Positions 17,782-27,307 of a stretch of DNA of 64,000 nucleotides are shown in pieces (position 1 is the first letter of the stretch; each line of letters begins with the position of its first letter). A model generated the notes under the pieces. It searched no databases, was not told the DNA's origin, and saw only the letters and a list, made by a program, of their open reading frames with translations. Source of the stretch: Parvimonas micra (GTDB lineage Bacteria; Bacillota; Clostridia; Tissierellales; Peptoniphilaceae); assembly GCF_900637905.1 (NCBI RefSeq), contig NZ_LR134472.1, forward strand, positions 496,001 through 560,000. The letters are read 5' to 3'. The translations under genes and the position numbers were made by a program.

Positions 17782-19317
17782 CTATTTAGCGTAGTCAACA
17801 ACTCTTGTTTCCCTAATTAAATTAACTTTAATTGTTCCGGGATATTCAAGTTCTTCTTGTATTTTCTTAACTATTGCCTTTGAAGTTAACAACATCTTGT
17901 CTTCGTCAATAATTTCCGGTTTAACCAATACTCTTATTTCACGTCCTGCTTGAATTGCAAAAGATTTTTCAATTCCGTCAAATGAATTTGCAATTTCTTC
18001 AAGATTTTCCAAACGCTTAATATAATTTTCAACAGACTCACGTCTTGCACCCGGTTTTGCAGCTGAAATAGCATCTCCCGCTTGTACCAAAAGTGCCTCA
18101 ACAGTTGAAGGTTCTACATCATTATGATGCGCTTCAATACAATGGATAACTTCACGTTTTTCTTTATATCTTTTAGCCATTTGAACGCCTAATTCTACGT
18201 GATTTCCTTCCATTTCGTGATCTATAGCCTTACCTATATCATGTAATAGACCACCTCTTTTTGCAATCTTAACATCAGCTCCGATATCAGCAGCCAACAT
18301 TCCTGCCATATGTGCAACTTCTATTGAATGTTTCAAAACATTTTGTCCATAAGAAGTTCTGTACTTTAATCTTCCTAATAGTTTCACAAGTTCAGGATGT
18401 AATCCATGAATATTAGTTTGATCACAAGCATCTTCTCCCGCAATTCTGATGCTGTTTTCAACTTCTTGTCTTGCTTTTTCAATCATTTCCTCAATTCTTG
18501 TTGGGTGAATTCTTCCGTCATTAATCAATTTTTCAAGAGCTAGTCTTGCAATCTCTCTTCTAACCGGATCAAAGGAAGATAAAACAACAGCTTCCGGAGT
18601 ATCATCTATAATTAAATCAACTCCTGTCAAACTTTCAAATGTTCTTATATTTCTTCCTTCTCTACCTATAATCCTACCCTTCATTTCATCATTAGGTAAA
18701 GTTACAACGCTAACCGTAGATTCTGCGACCTGATCGGCAGCATATCTTTGGATAGCTGTTCCAATAATATATCTGGCATTTTTTTCTGCATTATCTTTAG
18801 CATTTTGTTCAATTTCTCTTATGATATTTGCAGCATCTTTTATACTTTCCTGTCTAACTTCTTCGAGTATAATTTCTTTAGCTTCTTCAGATGATATATT
18901 GGCAACTCTTTCAAGTTCTTCTTTTTGCTTTTCAACTAATTTTTCAATTTCAGTTTCTTTAACTTCTAAAGCTTTTAATTCTTTATTTAAACGTTCATTT
19001 TTCTTATCTAAATTCTCATTTTTCTTATCTAAATTTTCTTCTTTAGTAATCAAACGACGTTCTAATTTTTGAATTTCATTTCTTCTCTCTCTGTTTTCCT
19101 TATCGCTTTCTTGTTTAATTCTATGTGCTTCTTCTTTAGCTTCAACTAATTTTTCTTTTTTCTTAGTTTCAGCTTCTTTAATAGCATCTTCAACAATTTT
19201 TTTAGCATGATTTTCGGCACCGTTTATAAGTTTTTCTGAAGTAAATCTTCTAAAAACATATCCAACAACCACACCCACTATTAAAAAAACAGGCATTAAT
19301 AAAAATTCCATTGGCAT
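17782..19317 (-). CDS. rny: Ribonuclease Y
   Basis: A 511-residue endoribonuclease. It has an N-terminal membrane anchor (about residues 3-20), a long charged coiled coil (about 25-190), a KH RNA-binding domain ([17 protein letters not shown]) and an HD domain with [10 protein letters not shown]. RNase Y initiates mRNA decay at the membrane in Firmicutes. I use the ATG at 19317, 10 bases after AGGAGG; the in-frame GTG at 19326 is too close to the ribosome site. It is monocistronic with a strong promoter at 19406-19434. Confidence 0.97.
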   Translation of the reverse strand: MPMEFLLMPVFLIVGVVVGYVFRRFTSEKLINGAENHAKKIVEDAIKEAETKKKEKLVEAKEEAHRIKQESDKENRERRNEIQKLERRLITKEENLDKKNENLDKKNERLNKELKALEVKETEIEKLVEKQKEELERVANISSEEAKEIILEEVRQESIKDAANIIREIEQNAKDNAEKNARYIIGTAIQRYAADQVAESTVSVVTLPNDEMKGRIIGREGRNIRTFESLTGVDLIIDDTPEAVVLSSFDPVRREIARLALEKLINDGRIHPTRIEEMIEKARQEVENSIRIAGEDACDQTNIHGLHPELVKLLGRLKYRTSYGQNVLKHSIEVAHMAGMLAADIGADVKIAKRGGLLHDIGKAIDHEMEGNHVELGVQMAKRYKEKREVIHCIEAHHNDVEPSTVEALLVQAGDAISAAKPGARRESVENYIKRLENLEEIANSFDGIEKSFAIQAGREIRVLVKPEIIDEDKMLLTSKAIVKKIQEELEYPGTIKVNLIRETRVVDYAK

Positions 19318-19405
19318 TAGTTTCACACCTCCTTTTATTAAATTTTCAAGTTACACTTATCAAATCATTATTCCTTAAAGTTAATAGCGACTTCTCGCCA
19401 CCACT

Positions 19406-19434
19406 ATTTTACAACTTTTTTAGTATTTTGTCAA
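19406..19434 (-). promoter_or_regulatory. Promoter of rny
   Basis: Minus strand TTGACA (19429-19434), a 17-base spacer and TAAAAT (19406-19411). A small GCGA/TCGC hairpin follows in the leader. Confidence 0.8.
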
Positions 19435-19490
19435 TTTAACAAATTGTATAAAAAATGTATTAATTTTAATAATGTATTTTCATAAAACCC

Positions 19491-19514
19491 AAAAATGACG
19501 GCTTAAACCGTCAT
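19491..19514 (-). terminator. Terminator of the mgtC-tyrS-udk-ybaK-mobA unit
   Basis: ATGACGG/CCGTCAT stem with five U following on the minus strand. It touches the stop codon of the mobA-like gene. Confidence 0.85.
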
Positions 19515-20113
19515 CAATCTTTTTTTATAGTCAATAATTTCTTTTTAAATTCTTCCAATTCTTTTATAGTATTTAAGTTTTCAAATATATTTTTCTCATC
19601 GAATTTTTTCCAATCTTCATATTTTAAAAATTTAAAATTATTATCTTCAATAAATCTTATAAACTTACGATTATCTTTGATTAACTCTTCTCTTAAATTT
19701 TCTTTCAATGAATTTCTATAAATACCATTCATAGGTAGTATCTTTCCTTTTTCAGAAAGACAAACAATACCGTCAAAATTTTTATCCAGTTTTAAAATTA
19801 AAAATCTAATAAATTTTTCATCCATATTAGGCATATCACAAGCAGTCAGAAAAGAAAAATCACTATTGGAATAACAAAGTCCGCTATGAAGCCCAGCCAT
19901 TGGACCTTTTTTATAAAAAATATCTCTTACAACTCTAACTTTTAAATCTTTATAATGCCCTTTATTATTAGAAACAACAACAATATCGTCAAAAACATTT
20001 TTTAAAATTTCTATTGAATTGTGAATCAAATATTTTTCTTCTATCTCTATATATTCTTTAGGAAAAGTCATTCTTATAGAATTCCCACCTGCAAGTATTA
20101 TACAATTTATCAT
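19514..20113 (-). CDS. MobA-like molybdenum cofactor guanylyltransferase family protein
   Basis: A 199-residue nucleotidyltransferase with the MobA/GT-A motifs: LAGGNSIRM at residues 7-15 followed by PK (nucleotide binding), KGPMAGLHSGL, and TACDMPN carrying the metal-binding Asp. MobA attaches GMP to molybdopterin. No other molybdenum cofactor gene or molybdoenzyme is in the window. The true substrate could instead be another NTP-sugar-type or cofactor precursor. The ATG overlaps the ybaK stop by one base. Confidence 0.8.
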   Translation of the reverse strand: MINCIILAGGNSIRMTFPKEYIEIEEKYLIHNSIEILKNVFDDIVVVSNNKGHYKDLKVRVVRDIFYKKGPMAGLHSGLCYSNSDFSFLTACDMPNMDEKFIRFLILKLDKNFDGIVCLSEKGKILPMNGIYRNSLKENLREELIKDNRKFIRFIEDNNFKFLKYEDWKKFDEKNIFENLNTIKELEEFKKKLLTIKKD

Positions 20114-20574
20114 TATTTTACCACCAAATCAGCAAAATCCGCATCACAAAAGCAAGCAAATTCAATTGGATTTACTATGATTGAATTTCTAACTTTTCCA
20201 GCACTTACAAGAAATTTCTCCATATTTTTTGCAGTTTCATCAAAAACAGTTTTAAATTTAGTCTTCATTCCAACAGGACTACAACCTCCGTGAACATATC
20301 CGGTTAAAAGTTCCAGTTCTTTTTGCAAAATCATCTTAATACTTTTTAGTTTAAAATATTTACTCGCCTTTTTTAAATCCAGATGCTTATCAATTGGAAT
20401 AACACAGACATAGTGATTTTTATCACTTCCCTCTAGAACAAGTGTCTTAAAGCATATATTTCTATCTATTCCAATTTCTTCAAATTCTTTGTCTTCATCT
20501 CTAACTACGAATTCATATTTAATTTTTTTACTATCTAAAATTCTGCATACATTTGTTTTACTATTTTTTTTCAT
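20113..20574 (-). CDS. ybaK: YbaK/EbsC-family Cys-tRNA(Pro) deacylase
   Basis: A 153-residue single-domain protein of the YbaK/ProX family. It shows the conserved FKTLVLEG strand, the K-rich DLKKASKYFKLKSIKMI region and the GYVHGGCSPVGMKTKF motif around the active site. These proteins hydrolyse Cys mischarged on tRNA-Pro in trans. It overlaps udk by 14 bases and the mobA-like gene by one, so the three are translated together downstream of tyrS. Confidence 0.92.
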   Translation of the reverse strand: MKKNSKTNVCRILDSKKIKYEFVVRDEDKEFEEIGIDRNICFKTLVLEGSDKNHYVCVIPIDKHLDLKKASKYFKLKSIKMILQKELELLTGYVHGGCSPVGMKTKFKTVFDETAKNMEKFLVSAGKVRNSIIVNPIEFACFCDADFADLVVK

Positions 20575-21196
20575 TTTTATCCAAAAAAGTCTTTAAATGT
20601 TGAACCAACATCTCTATTGCCGGAGTATTTTCTCCGCCACGAGGAATTATTATATCGGCATGTTTTTTACTTGGCTCAATAAATTCCTCATGCATAGGTT
20701 TAACCGTGTTTTGATATTGAGTTAAAATACTTTCAAGACTTCTTCCTCTCTCTTTAGTATCTCTTAAAATCCTTCTAATTAGTCTTTCATCCGCATCCGT
20801 ATCAACATAAACCTTTAGATCCATAAGCTCTCTAAGTCTTGCATCTTCCAAAATTAAAATGCCCTCAACTATTATTACAGGCTTTGGATAAACTCTCATA
20901 GTTTCTTTGCTTCTAGTATGCATTGTATAATCATAAATCGGTAAATCTACCGCTTTACCTGATTTTAAAATCTTTATATCTTCAATAAGTTTAGAAGTTT
21001 CAAAAGACTTAGGGTGATCATAATTCAACTTTGCCCTTTCTTCTAAAGTCTTATCATCATTTGGCCAATAATAAAAATCATGGCTAATCATAACAATTTC
21101 ATCTTTAAATTGTTTTTTCAACTTTTCAATAATCGTAGTCTTACCGGAAGCTGAGCCTCCGGCAATTCCTACTACATATACATCTTCTTTTTTCAT
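20561..21196 (-). CDS. udk: Uridine kinase
   Basis: About 211 residues with Walker A GGSASGKTT (about residues 13-21) and the uridine-kinase signature IVEGILILEDARLRELMDLKVYVDTDADERL (split by this gene's typical loop). It phosphorylates uridine and cytidine with ATP or GTP for pyrimidine salvage. I chose the ATG at 21196, 6 bases after AGGAG; an in-frame TTG at 21199 is less well spaced. It lies 9 bases after the tyrS stop, inside the tyrS operon. Confidence 0.93.
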   Translation of the reverse strand: MKKEDVYVVGIAGGSASGKTTIIEKLKKQFKDEIVMISHDFYYWPNDDKTLEERAKLNYDHPKSFETSKLIEDIKILKSGKAVDLPIYDYTMHTRSKETMRVYPKPVIIVEGILILEDARLRELMDLKVYVDTDADERLIRRILRDTKERGRSLESILTQYQNTVKPMHEEFIEPSKKHADIIIPRGGENTPAIEMLVQHLKTFLDKNEKK

Positions 21197-21205
21197 CAAA
21201 AACTC

Positions 21206-22432
21206 CTATAAAGCAATTACTCTGTGATAGATTTTTTTACCTTTTTTAATTACTATTTCTTCTAAATTAAGAGAAACTTTTAAATTAGTATCTGCAACTT
21301 TTTCTCCATTTAAAGAAATTCCGCCTTGTTCTATAAGTCTTCTAGCTTCTCCATTAGACTTTGAAAGTCCACAAGTTCTAATCAAATCTAGAATTCCTAT
21401 TTCTTCATTTTCAAAATCTGATTTCTTGATTTCAGTTGAAGGCATATTTTCATCTAAAAGTTCTCCGCTGAATAATGCTCTGGCAGTTTCCAATGCTTTT
21501 TGTGCCTTTTCTTCTCCGTGAATAATCTTTGTTACTTCAAAAGCTAAAATTTCCTTTGCTTCGTTAATTCTTTCATCTTTATATTTGCCTAATTCTCTAC
21601 ATTTTTCTGTAGGAAGGAAAGTAAGCATAAGTAAAAACTTTTCAACATCTCTATCATCAACATTCCTCATATATTGGAAAAGTTCATAAGGAGATGTTTT
21701 TTCTTCATCTAACCAAACTGCACCTTTTTGAGATTTACCCATTTTAACTCCGTCAGCTGTTGTTAAAAGTTTAAAAGTCATAGCATAAACTTTATCTTGT
21801 TCAAGCTTTCTTACTAAATCATATCCTCCAAGGATATTGCTCCATTGGTCAGAACCACCTAATTGCAATTTACAACCATGTTTTCTGTATAGATATAAGA
21901 AATCGTAACTTTGCATTAACATATATGAAAATTCAAAGAATGTAAGACCTTTTTCCATTCTATTTTTGTATGCATCACAAGTAAGCATCTTATTTACGCT
22001 GAAATGTACTCCTACTTCTTTCATAAACTTTATAAAATTTAAGTCTAAAAGCCAATCTTTATTATTTTCTATAATTGCATTTCCATCAGTGAAGTCAATA
22101 AATCTGGAAAGTTGTTCAAAAAATCTTTTAGCATTATAATTAATTTGTTCTTCAGTCATTACCATTCTCATATCGCTTCTTCCTGAAGGATCTCCTATCA
22201 TTGTAGTTCCTCCACCTAAAAGTGCAATTGGAATATGACCATAGTTTTGCATTCTTTTCATAACCATAATTTGAATAAAATGTCCAATTGTCAAACTATC
22301 TGCTGTCGCATCAAAACCTATGTAAAATTTTACTCTCTCTTTGGATAATAATTCTTTTAACTCATCTTCATAAGTAGCTTGTTCAAAATATCCTCTATCG
22401 ACAAGCTCTTCAAAAATATTCTTGTATTCCAT
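21206..22432 (-). CDS. tyrS: Tyrosyl-tRNA synthetase
   Basis: A 408-residue class I synthetase. The HIGH-type motif is in DATADSLTIGHF, and the binding-pocket region contains GGSDQWSNILGG. The KMSKS loop is KMGKSQKG, and a C-terminal S4 RNA-binding domain spans about residues 340-408. It charges tRNA-Tyr. The ATG has AGGAGG upstream. A T-box leader with an unusually short 5' part precedes it. udk, ybaK and the mobA-like gene follow. Confidence 0.97.
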   Translation of the reverse strand: MEYKNIFEELVDRGYFEQATYEDELKELLSKERVKFYIGFDATADSLTIGHFIQIMVMKRMQNYGHIPIALLGGGTTMIGDPSGRSDMRMVMTEEQINYNAKRFFEQLSRFIDFTDGNAIIENNKDWLLDLNFIKFMKEVGVHFSVNKMLTCDAYKNRMEKGLTFFEFSYMLMQSYDFLYLYRKHGCKLQLGGSDQWSNILGGYDLVRKLEQDKVYAMTFKLLTTADGVKMGKSQKGAVWLDEEKTSPYELFQYMRNVDDRDVEKFLLMLTFLPTEKCRELGKYKDERINEAKEILAFEVTKIIHGEEKAQKALETARALFSGELLDENMPSTEIKKSDFENEEIGILDLIRTCGLSKSNGEARRLIEQGGISLNGEKVADTNLKVSLNLEEIVIKKGKKIYHRVIAL

Positions 22433-22580
22433 AAAACCTCCTATAAAAAAAGACCTAAAACTGTGAAAGGACGACTTATCGTGGTACCACCCTTCTTCGC
22501 ATAGGCCTCATATTGTTTAAGCACAATCACTTTTAAACTCCTGTGTTGTAAGCACAATCAACGCTCAATATTAAATATTA
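22433..22580 (-). promoter_or_regulatory. Short T-box leader of tyrS
   Basis: The T-box AGGGTGGTACCACG is at 22493-22480 (minus), and seven U at about 22450-22444 precede the tyrS ribosome site. Only about 86 bases separate the predicted transcription start (about 22579) from the T-box. No AGAGA or GGUGG stem-I landmarks are visible. Two direct copies of TGATTGTGCTTA occur at 22549-22560 and 22518-22529. The first runs into UAC (Tyr) followed by A, a possible specifier. The terminator stem is weak, with only CCU/AGG and flanking mismatches. Confidence 0.75.
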
Positions 22581-22585
22581 AAATA

Positions 22586-22614
22586 ATTATATAAAAAATA
22601 GTCAAAAAAGTCAA
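22586..22614 (-). promoter_or_regulatory. Promoter of tyrS
   Basis: Minus strand TTGACT (22609-22614), 17-base spacer, TATAAT (22586-22591). The -35 box abuts the mgtC stop codon, so tyrS has its own start point right after mgtC. Confidence 0.85.
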
Positions 22615-23274
22615 CTACATTTCAATCTTTTTAACTCTTTCATCATCAAAAATTAAATCTTCCAAATGTTCTCTTTCAAAGTCGAGAGGAACAACAGTGT
22701 AAAATTTAACTATTACGAATCTATTTTTCTTTATAATCTCCACATTTTGAATTTCAAGTTTAAATCTTTCCAAACAACTTCTAATTTCTCTGATAGAATT
22801 AAAACTATCTTCCAACTCTATCTCAAATGTAATAGTCAAATGGTCTTTATTTAAAAATGTATCTTTATGCATCAAAGTTTGAATGATTACAATTAAAAGA
22901 GTTCCAAAAATCGCAACTGCATAAAGTCCCGCTCCCATAGCAAGTCCAATTCCAGCAGTAGCCCAAACTCCTGCAGCAGTTGTCAATCCATTTACGGCAT
23001 TATTTTTTATAAAAATAAGTCCCGCTCCCAAAAAGCCAATTCCGGAAACAACTTGAGCTGCAACACGTGCTGCATCATAATTTCCTACATCAAAAAAACC
23101 ATATTTAGAAACTATTACCATAAGTGCTGATGCCAAACAAACTATCGCATGAGTTCTAATACCTGCTTCTTTATTTCTACTCTTTCTTTCAAAACCGATT
23201 ATTGCCCCCATAGAAGTTGCAAGAACCATCTTTATCAAAAATTCAATATTTTGAAAAATAATATCAATATTCAT
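22615..23274 (-). CDS. MgtC/SapB-family membrane protein
   Basis: A 219-residue protein. The N-terminal part has four to five hydrophobic helices and the MgtC/SapB core GAIIGFERKSRNKEAGIRTHA plus GVWATAGIGLAMGAG (the latter about residues 97-111). A C-terminal ACT-like cytoplasmic domain (about 145-219) follows. Family members are linked to survival at low magnesium and in macrophages in some pathogens; their transport role is debated. ATG with AGGAG upstream. No terminator separates it from tyrS, but tyrS has its own promoter. Confidence 0.9.
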   Translation of the reverse strand: MNIDIIFQNIEFLIKMVLATSMGAIIGFERKSRNKEAGIRTHAIVCLASALMVIVSKYGFFDVGNYDAARVAAQVVSGIGFLGAGLIFIKNNAVNGLTTAAGVWATAGIGLAMGAGLYAVAIFGTLLIVIIQTLMHKDTFLNKDHLTITFEIELEDSFNSIREIRSCLERFKLEIQNVEIIKKNRFVIVKFYTVVPLDFEREHLEDLIFDDERVKKIEM

Positions 23275-23308
23275 ACAATGCTCCTAATATTTATTTTAAA
23301 TATAACAA

Positions 23309-23351
23309 ACCGACCTAATAAAACTGATTTTATTCAATTTTTAAGGTCGGT
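23309..23351 (-). terminator. Likely terminator of the TcaA-like gene
   Basis: Outer stem ACCGACCT/AGGTCGGT encloses an inner AATAAAA/TTTTATT hairpin. The U-run is weak (UUUGUU). Confidence 0.6.
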
Positions 23352-23369
23352 CAAAATCATGTTATAAAC

Positions 23370-25394
23370 TTACCTCGCAATCATATCTTTTGAGATATCA
23401 ACACTTTTTATATTATCTCTTGTTATTGTTCTTGTTGTAAAACCCCAAACATTGCTATACCAATTTTTCTTTTGCTTATCATAGATAAAATGGAATCCGA
23501 CTGTTGATTCTGTCGGTGTTATTGATTCCAATTTTGGCGGTTTACTATTTTGAGGATAAGTTGTTTCTTGAACTAATAGATGTCCACCTATATACATTTC
23601 ATAAGTATCTCCATATTCTCTTATTTCAAAAGAATTAAGGTCAAATTCCATTGAAGGATAACCTCCAATATATTCTCTTCCGTTATTTATCAATGACTCA
23701 ACTCTTTTTGCTTCAATTTGTAAAGATGGATTTATCATTGTAGTCAATAAACTTGCATCTTTTTTGCCTCTTGACTGAACATCTTCTCTTAATAATTCAA
23801 TAGTTCTTGAAATTGCAACATCAAGTAATCTTTTATCGCTAAGAGGAGTACTTACATTTACTTTTCTTTCTCCTTGATAAGTAACTCCGTCAGAAATTGT
23901 ATATCCCCAAGGCATTTTTGTTACAACTTTTAAAATATCACCCTTTTTAATATTTGTTCCTGACAATTTATTAAATTCCTTTACAGTTAATTCTGTATTT
24001 TTATCATTTACAAATAAAATACTATTTTCATCTCTTGTTACTATTTTAAATGAACTCTCCTTTGAGTTTGTGTCAAGTTTTTCAACTTCATTTGCCAATT
24101 TGTAGTCCGCTCCCACTCCATAAGAGACATTTTTAACACCAGACTTTTCATCATAAAAAAGAGAAATTTCCTCTTTTAATTTTACATTATTATCATAATA
24201 AAAGATTGTATATTTTCCCGGAAACAGCTCATATTCTTTATCTGAAACGCTCTCTTCTTTTCCGTTTAATAAAATAGAAGTTTCCACCTTATCATTCTTT
24301 TCGACTTTCAATTTTATCGGATCTAAACAAATTTTATAATCATCAAAAAGTCCTAAAATTTTTCCGCTTTTTTGAAGCCTAACAGGTCTATCACTCTTAT
24401 AGTTTTCATCTTTCTTTAGATTTTCAGCATCTTCTTTAAGCCATTTTTTAATTGTAGCTAATTTTGTTTCATCTTCTTCAAACATAGATATAAGATATTC
24501 TGCTTGATCTTTATCTAATACTTTCCCATTAAAAACAAAGTTTGAAGTATAAAATCCAATTTTTTTGGATTCAACTCCGGATAGAATACTTGGAAGTTTT
24601 ACTCCAAGAGAGTGATATGCCTTAAGTCCAAAAAAACTGACTACTGAAATTGCTAAAAGGATAGTACAAGCAAAAATTATCTTCAAAGTTTTTGGAACTT
24701 TCGGCATATCATATTTATTTACTTCCTTTTTATCCTTTTCTTCCTTTGTTTTTTGAATTTCTTTTTGCTTCTCAGTTTCTTTGGATTTACCTTCCTTTTG
24801 CTCTTCAATTTTCTCCTGCTTTTTAGTTTCCTTTTTTTCAATATTTTCAACTGAACTTTGAGCAATTTTTTCTTCGACAGATGCTTCTTTTTCTTCGTCC
24901 TTTACAGTTTCTAAAACTTTTGGATTTTTATCTTTGTTTTTTTCTTTATTCTTAACAGCTTTGCTTCCTCTACGACGTCTTTCATGTAGAGGAACAACAT
25001 TCCCGTAAATAAGTTGAAGTCTTTGTGTTTCTGTTAATATTTCATCTTCTTCACTATCGTCTTTGTTTTTTTCTTTATCTTCTTCGTTATTTTCTTCTTT
25101 ATTCTCTTTTTCTTTTTCAACCTTTGAATTTATTTTTGCTTTTTCTTCATCGGTTGAAAAAGTATGATCTTCCACTTCCGAATTGATAAGACTTGATTTA
25201 AAATCTAAATCATCTACTTTATCAGTTTCTTTTTCTTTAGTGGATTCGAGGACAGTTTCTTCAGAAATTTCTTTTTCGGAATAATCTTCTCTCCATTGAG
25301 AATAGTCGGATAAAATAGATTTATCAAATCCACCCTCTGAAAAATTTGAAGAATTTTTTTCAATTTTATTCTTTTTTTTATTTTTCTTAGACAC
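23370..25394 (-). CDS. TcaA/YvbJ-like membrane protein with a long charged N-terminal region
   Basis: A 674-residue protein. Residues 1-235 are very rich in Lys and Glu, low-complexity and probably disordered, and include a block RRRRGSKAVKNKEKNK. A single membrane helix lies near 240-260 (TLKIIFACTILLAISVVSFF). The remaining 400 extracellular residues resemble TcaA-type domains ending in an NTF2-like fold (AISRTIELLREDVQSRGKK... to WGFTTRTITRDN). TcaA proteins affect wall-antibiotic tolerance in staphylococci. The usual N-terminal zinc ribbon is absent here. GTG start at 25394 with AGGAGGG upstream; it follows pepF by 24 bases. The family call is moderate. Confidence 0.7.
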   Translation of the reverse strand: MSKKNKKKNKIEKNSSNFSEGGFDKSILSDYSQWREDYSEKEISEETVLESTKEKETDKVDDLDFKSSLINSEVEDHTFSTDEEKAKINSKVEKEKENKEENNEEDKEKNKDDSEEDEILTETQRLQLIYGNVVPLHERRRRGSKAVKNKEKNKDKNPKVLETVKDEEKEASVEEKIAQSSVENIEKKETKKQEKIEEQKEGKSKETEKQKEIQKTKEEKDKKEVNKYDMPKVPKTLKIIFACTILLAISVVSFFGLKAYHSLGVKLPSILSGVESKKIGFYTSNFVFNGKVLDKDQAEYLISMFEEDETKLATIKKWLKEDAENLKKDENYKSDRPVRLQKSGKILGLFDDYKICLDPIKLKVEKNDKVETSILLNGKEESVSDKEYELFPGKYTIFYYDNNVKLKEEISLFYDEKSGVKNVSYGVGADYKLANEVEKLDTNSKESSFKIVTRDENSILFVNDKNTELTVKEFNKLSGTNIKKGDILKVVTKMPWGYTISDGVTYQGERKVNVSTPLSDKRLLDVAISRTIELLREDVQSRGKKDASLLTTMINPSLQIEAKRVESLINNGREYIGGYPSMEFDLNSFEIREYGDTYEMYIGGHLLVQETTYPQNSKPPKLESITPTESTVGFHFIYDKQKKNWYSNVWGFTTRTITRDNIKSVDISKDMIAR

Positions 25395-25418
25395 GAAAAA
25401 AACCCTCCTTAAATCTTT

Positions 25419-27167
25419 CTAAGCTTCTAATTCTTTTTCTAGTTCGTCAACTAAACCTTTGAAAACATCTAGAGCTTTATTGATAGAATTTTTATCTTCC
25501 ATATCTATTCCTGCAGCTCTTAATTGTTCTATCGGTTGATGTCTACATCCGTCTTTTAAGAAATTTCTATAACTCTTTAAAGCTTCTTTATCTCCCTTAA
25601 CAACTCTGCTTGATAAGAAACTTGCAGCACAGAAACTTGTTGCGTATTTATATACATAGAAATTAGTGTAGAAATGAGGAATTCTAGCCCATAAGTAACT
25701 AGCTAATTCGCTCTTTTCAACATTTTCTCCATAATATTTGTCATTTAATTCGCTCATAATTCTTGTGAAATCATCGGCAGTTAAGGCATTTCCCGCTTCA
25801 ACTTCTAAATGTGTATTCTTTTCAAATTCAGCAAACATTGTTTGTCTAAATACTGTTCCGATAAACATATTAATGTAATAGTTTAGGATATAAATCTTTT
25901 CATTTTTATTCTTAACATTCTTTAACAAATAATCTAATAGAGTTAATTCATTAAAAGTTGATGCAACTTCTGCAACGAAAATCTTATATTGAGCATATAG
26001 ATAGTCATTGTCAGATTTTGAATAATAACTATGCATTGAATGTCCAAATTCGTGAGCTAATGTAAACATACTATCTAAAGTATCTGTATAATTCATTAGG
26101 ATATATGGATCTGTATCAAAGCTTCCCCATGAATATGCTCCACCAGCTTTTCCTTCTCTTGGATAAACGTCAACCCAACGATCGTCAAAACCTCTATTTA
26201 AAACTTCAATATAGTCTTCTCCCAATGGTTTAAGACCTTCAGTTATTAATTCTCTTGCTTTTTCATAAGGATATTTTTGATCAAATTCTTTTTCTAAATT
26301 TATAGAAACATCCCACATATATTGTTTATCTTTCTTTAATGCTTTCTTTCTTAATCCATAATATTTATGAAGAGAAGGAAGATATTCTTCAATACTTTCT
26401 ATCAATGAGTCATAAACTGTTTCAGGTACACAATCTTGGAATAATTCCATATATCTAGCTGAAGGATAGTGTTTAACCTTAGCAAGTGTTGTTAAGTTCT
26501 TAATCGCACTATATAAAGTTGTGGCATAAGTATTTTTAAAGTTTGAAACAGTTTTATACATTTTATCAAATGCTTCTTTTCTTACTTCTTCATTTTCATC
26601 TAAAAGAAAAGTATTGAAATTAGCCGGAGTTAATTTTTCTCCACCTTTACTTTCAATATTACCATAATCCATATCGGCATAACTTAACATATAGAATGAA
26701 TTTTGACCTGTCCTCTCCATTTCACTACAATTTGCAAGAAGTTTTTCTTCATCAGCACTTAAAGTATGAGGTTTAAATCTTAAAATATTTTCAAAATGAA
26801 TTCTATATTTTTCATTATCTCCTTCTTTATAGAAATTTTCCAATTCTTCATCAGATAAACTCATTAAGAAAGGATCAAAAAATGCCGTAGCAGATCCGAA
26901 TCTTGAACCTAAAGAAGTTACTTCTAAAGCTAATTTTTGTGCTTCGGGGACTCTGCTGTCCTCATCTCTTTTCATATATGAATAAGTATATAATTTTTCT
27001 ACAAGTCTACTTGCCTTTTCAGATAATTCCATAATATTTTTTAAATTTTTAACAGATTTTTCTTCTTTTACAATTTTTTCAATAAATTCATCACAAAGTT
27101 TTATTTCAGCTCTTGCTTCATCCACATTTTTATAAATTTTTTCTAATGACCAATTATATTTTTCCAT
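25419..27167 (-). CDS. pepF: Oligoendopeptidase F
   Basis: A 582-residue M3-family metallopeptidase with the zinc motif HEFGH at about residues 371-375, followed by SMHSYY and the downstream Glu in VAEVASTFNE. It has the PepF-typical N-terminal helical domain and C-terminal SYLWARIPHFYTNFYVYKYATSF region, split across the substrate cleft. It cleaves oligopeptides of roughly 7-17 residues in the cytoplasm. It has its own promoter (27207-27235) and likely carries the TcaA-like gene on the same transcript. Confidence 0.97.
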   Translation of the reverse strand: MEKYNWSLEKIYKNVDEARAEIKLCDEFIEKIVKEEKSVKNLKNIMELSEKASRLVEKLYTYSYMKRDEDSRVPEAQKLALEVTSLGSRFGSATAFFDPFLMSLSDEELENFYKEGDNEKYRIHFENILRFKPHTLSADEEKLLANCSEMERTGQNSFYMLSYADMDYGNIESKGGEKLTPANFNTFLLDENEEVRKEAFDKMYKTVSNFKNTYATTLYSAIKNLTTLAKVKHYPSARYMELFQDCVPETVYDSLIESIEEYLPSLHKYYGLRKKALKKDKQYMWDVSINLEKEFDQKYPYEKARELITEGLKPLGEDYIEVLNRGFDDRWVDVYPREGKAGGAYSWGSFDTDPYILMNYTDTLDSMFTLAHEFGHSMHSYYSKSDNDYLYAQYKIFVAEVASTFNELTLLDYLLKNVKNKNEKIYILNYYINMFIGTVFRQTMFAEFEKNTHLEVEAGNALTADDFTRIMSELNDKYYGENVEKSELASYLWARIPHFYTNFYVYKYATSFCAASFLSSRVVKGDKEALKSYRNFLKDGCRHQPIEQLRAAGIDMEDKNSINKALDVFKGLVDELEKELEA

Positions 27168-27206
27168 TATGCCCCTCCAAACAAAAAATTAAAATTATAC
27201 ACATTA

Positions 27207-27235
27207 ATTTTACCATTTTTTTCACTTTTTATCAA
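27207..27235 (-). promoter_or_regulatory. Promoter of pepF
   Basis: Minus strand TTGATA (27230-27235), 17-base spacer ending TGG, and TAAAAT (27207-27212). Confidence 0.7.
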
Positions 27236-27261
27236 TATTTTTAAAAACATATTTCTTCATA

Positions 27262-27297
27262 AGAAAAAAGAATGTTCTTCTGTAAACATTCTTTTTT
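27262..27297 (-). terminator. Terminator of the FHA-RodA-PBP-DsrE operon
   Basis: AAAAAAGAATGTT/AACATTCTTTTTT stem with a short loop, symmetrical A/T runs. It lies 10 bases past the DsrE-like gene stop. Confidence 0.9.
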
Positions 27298-27307
27298 CAG
27301 TAAATTT

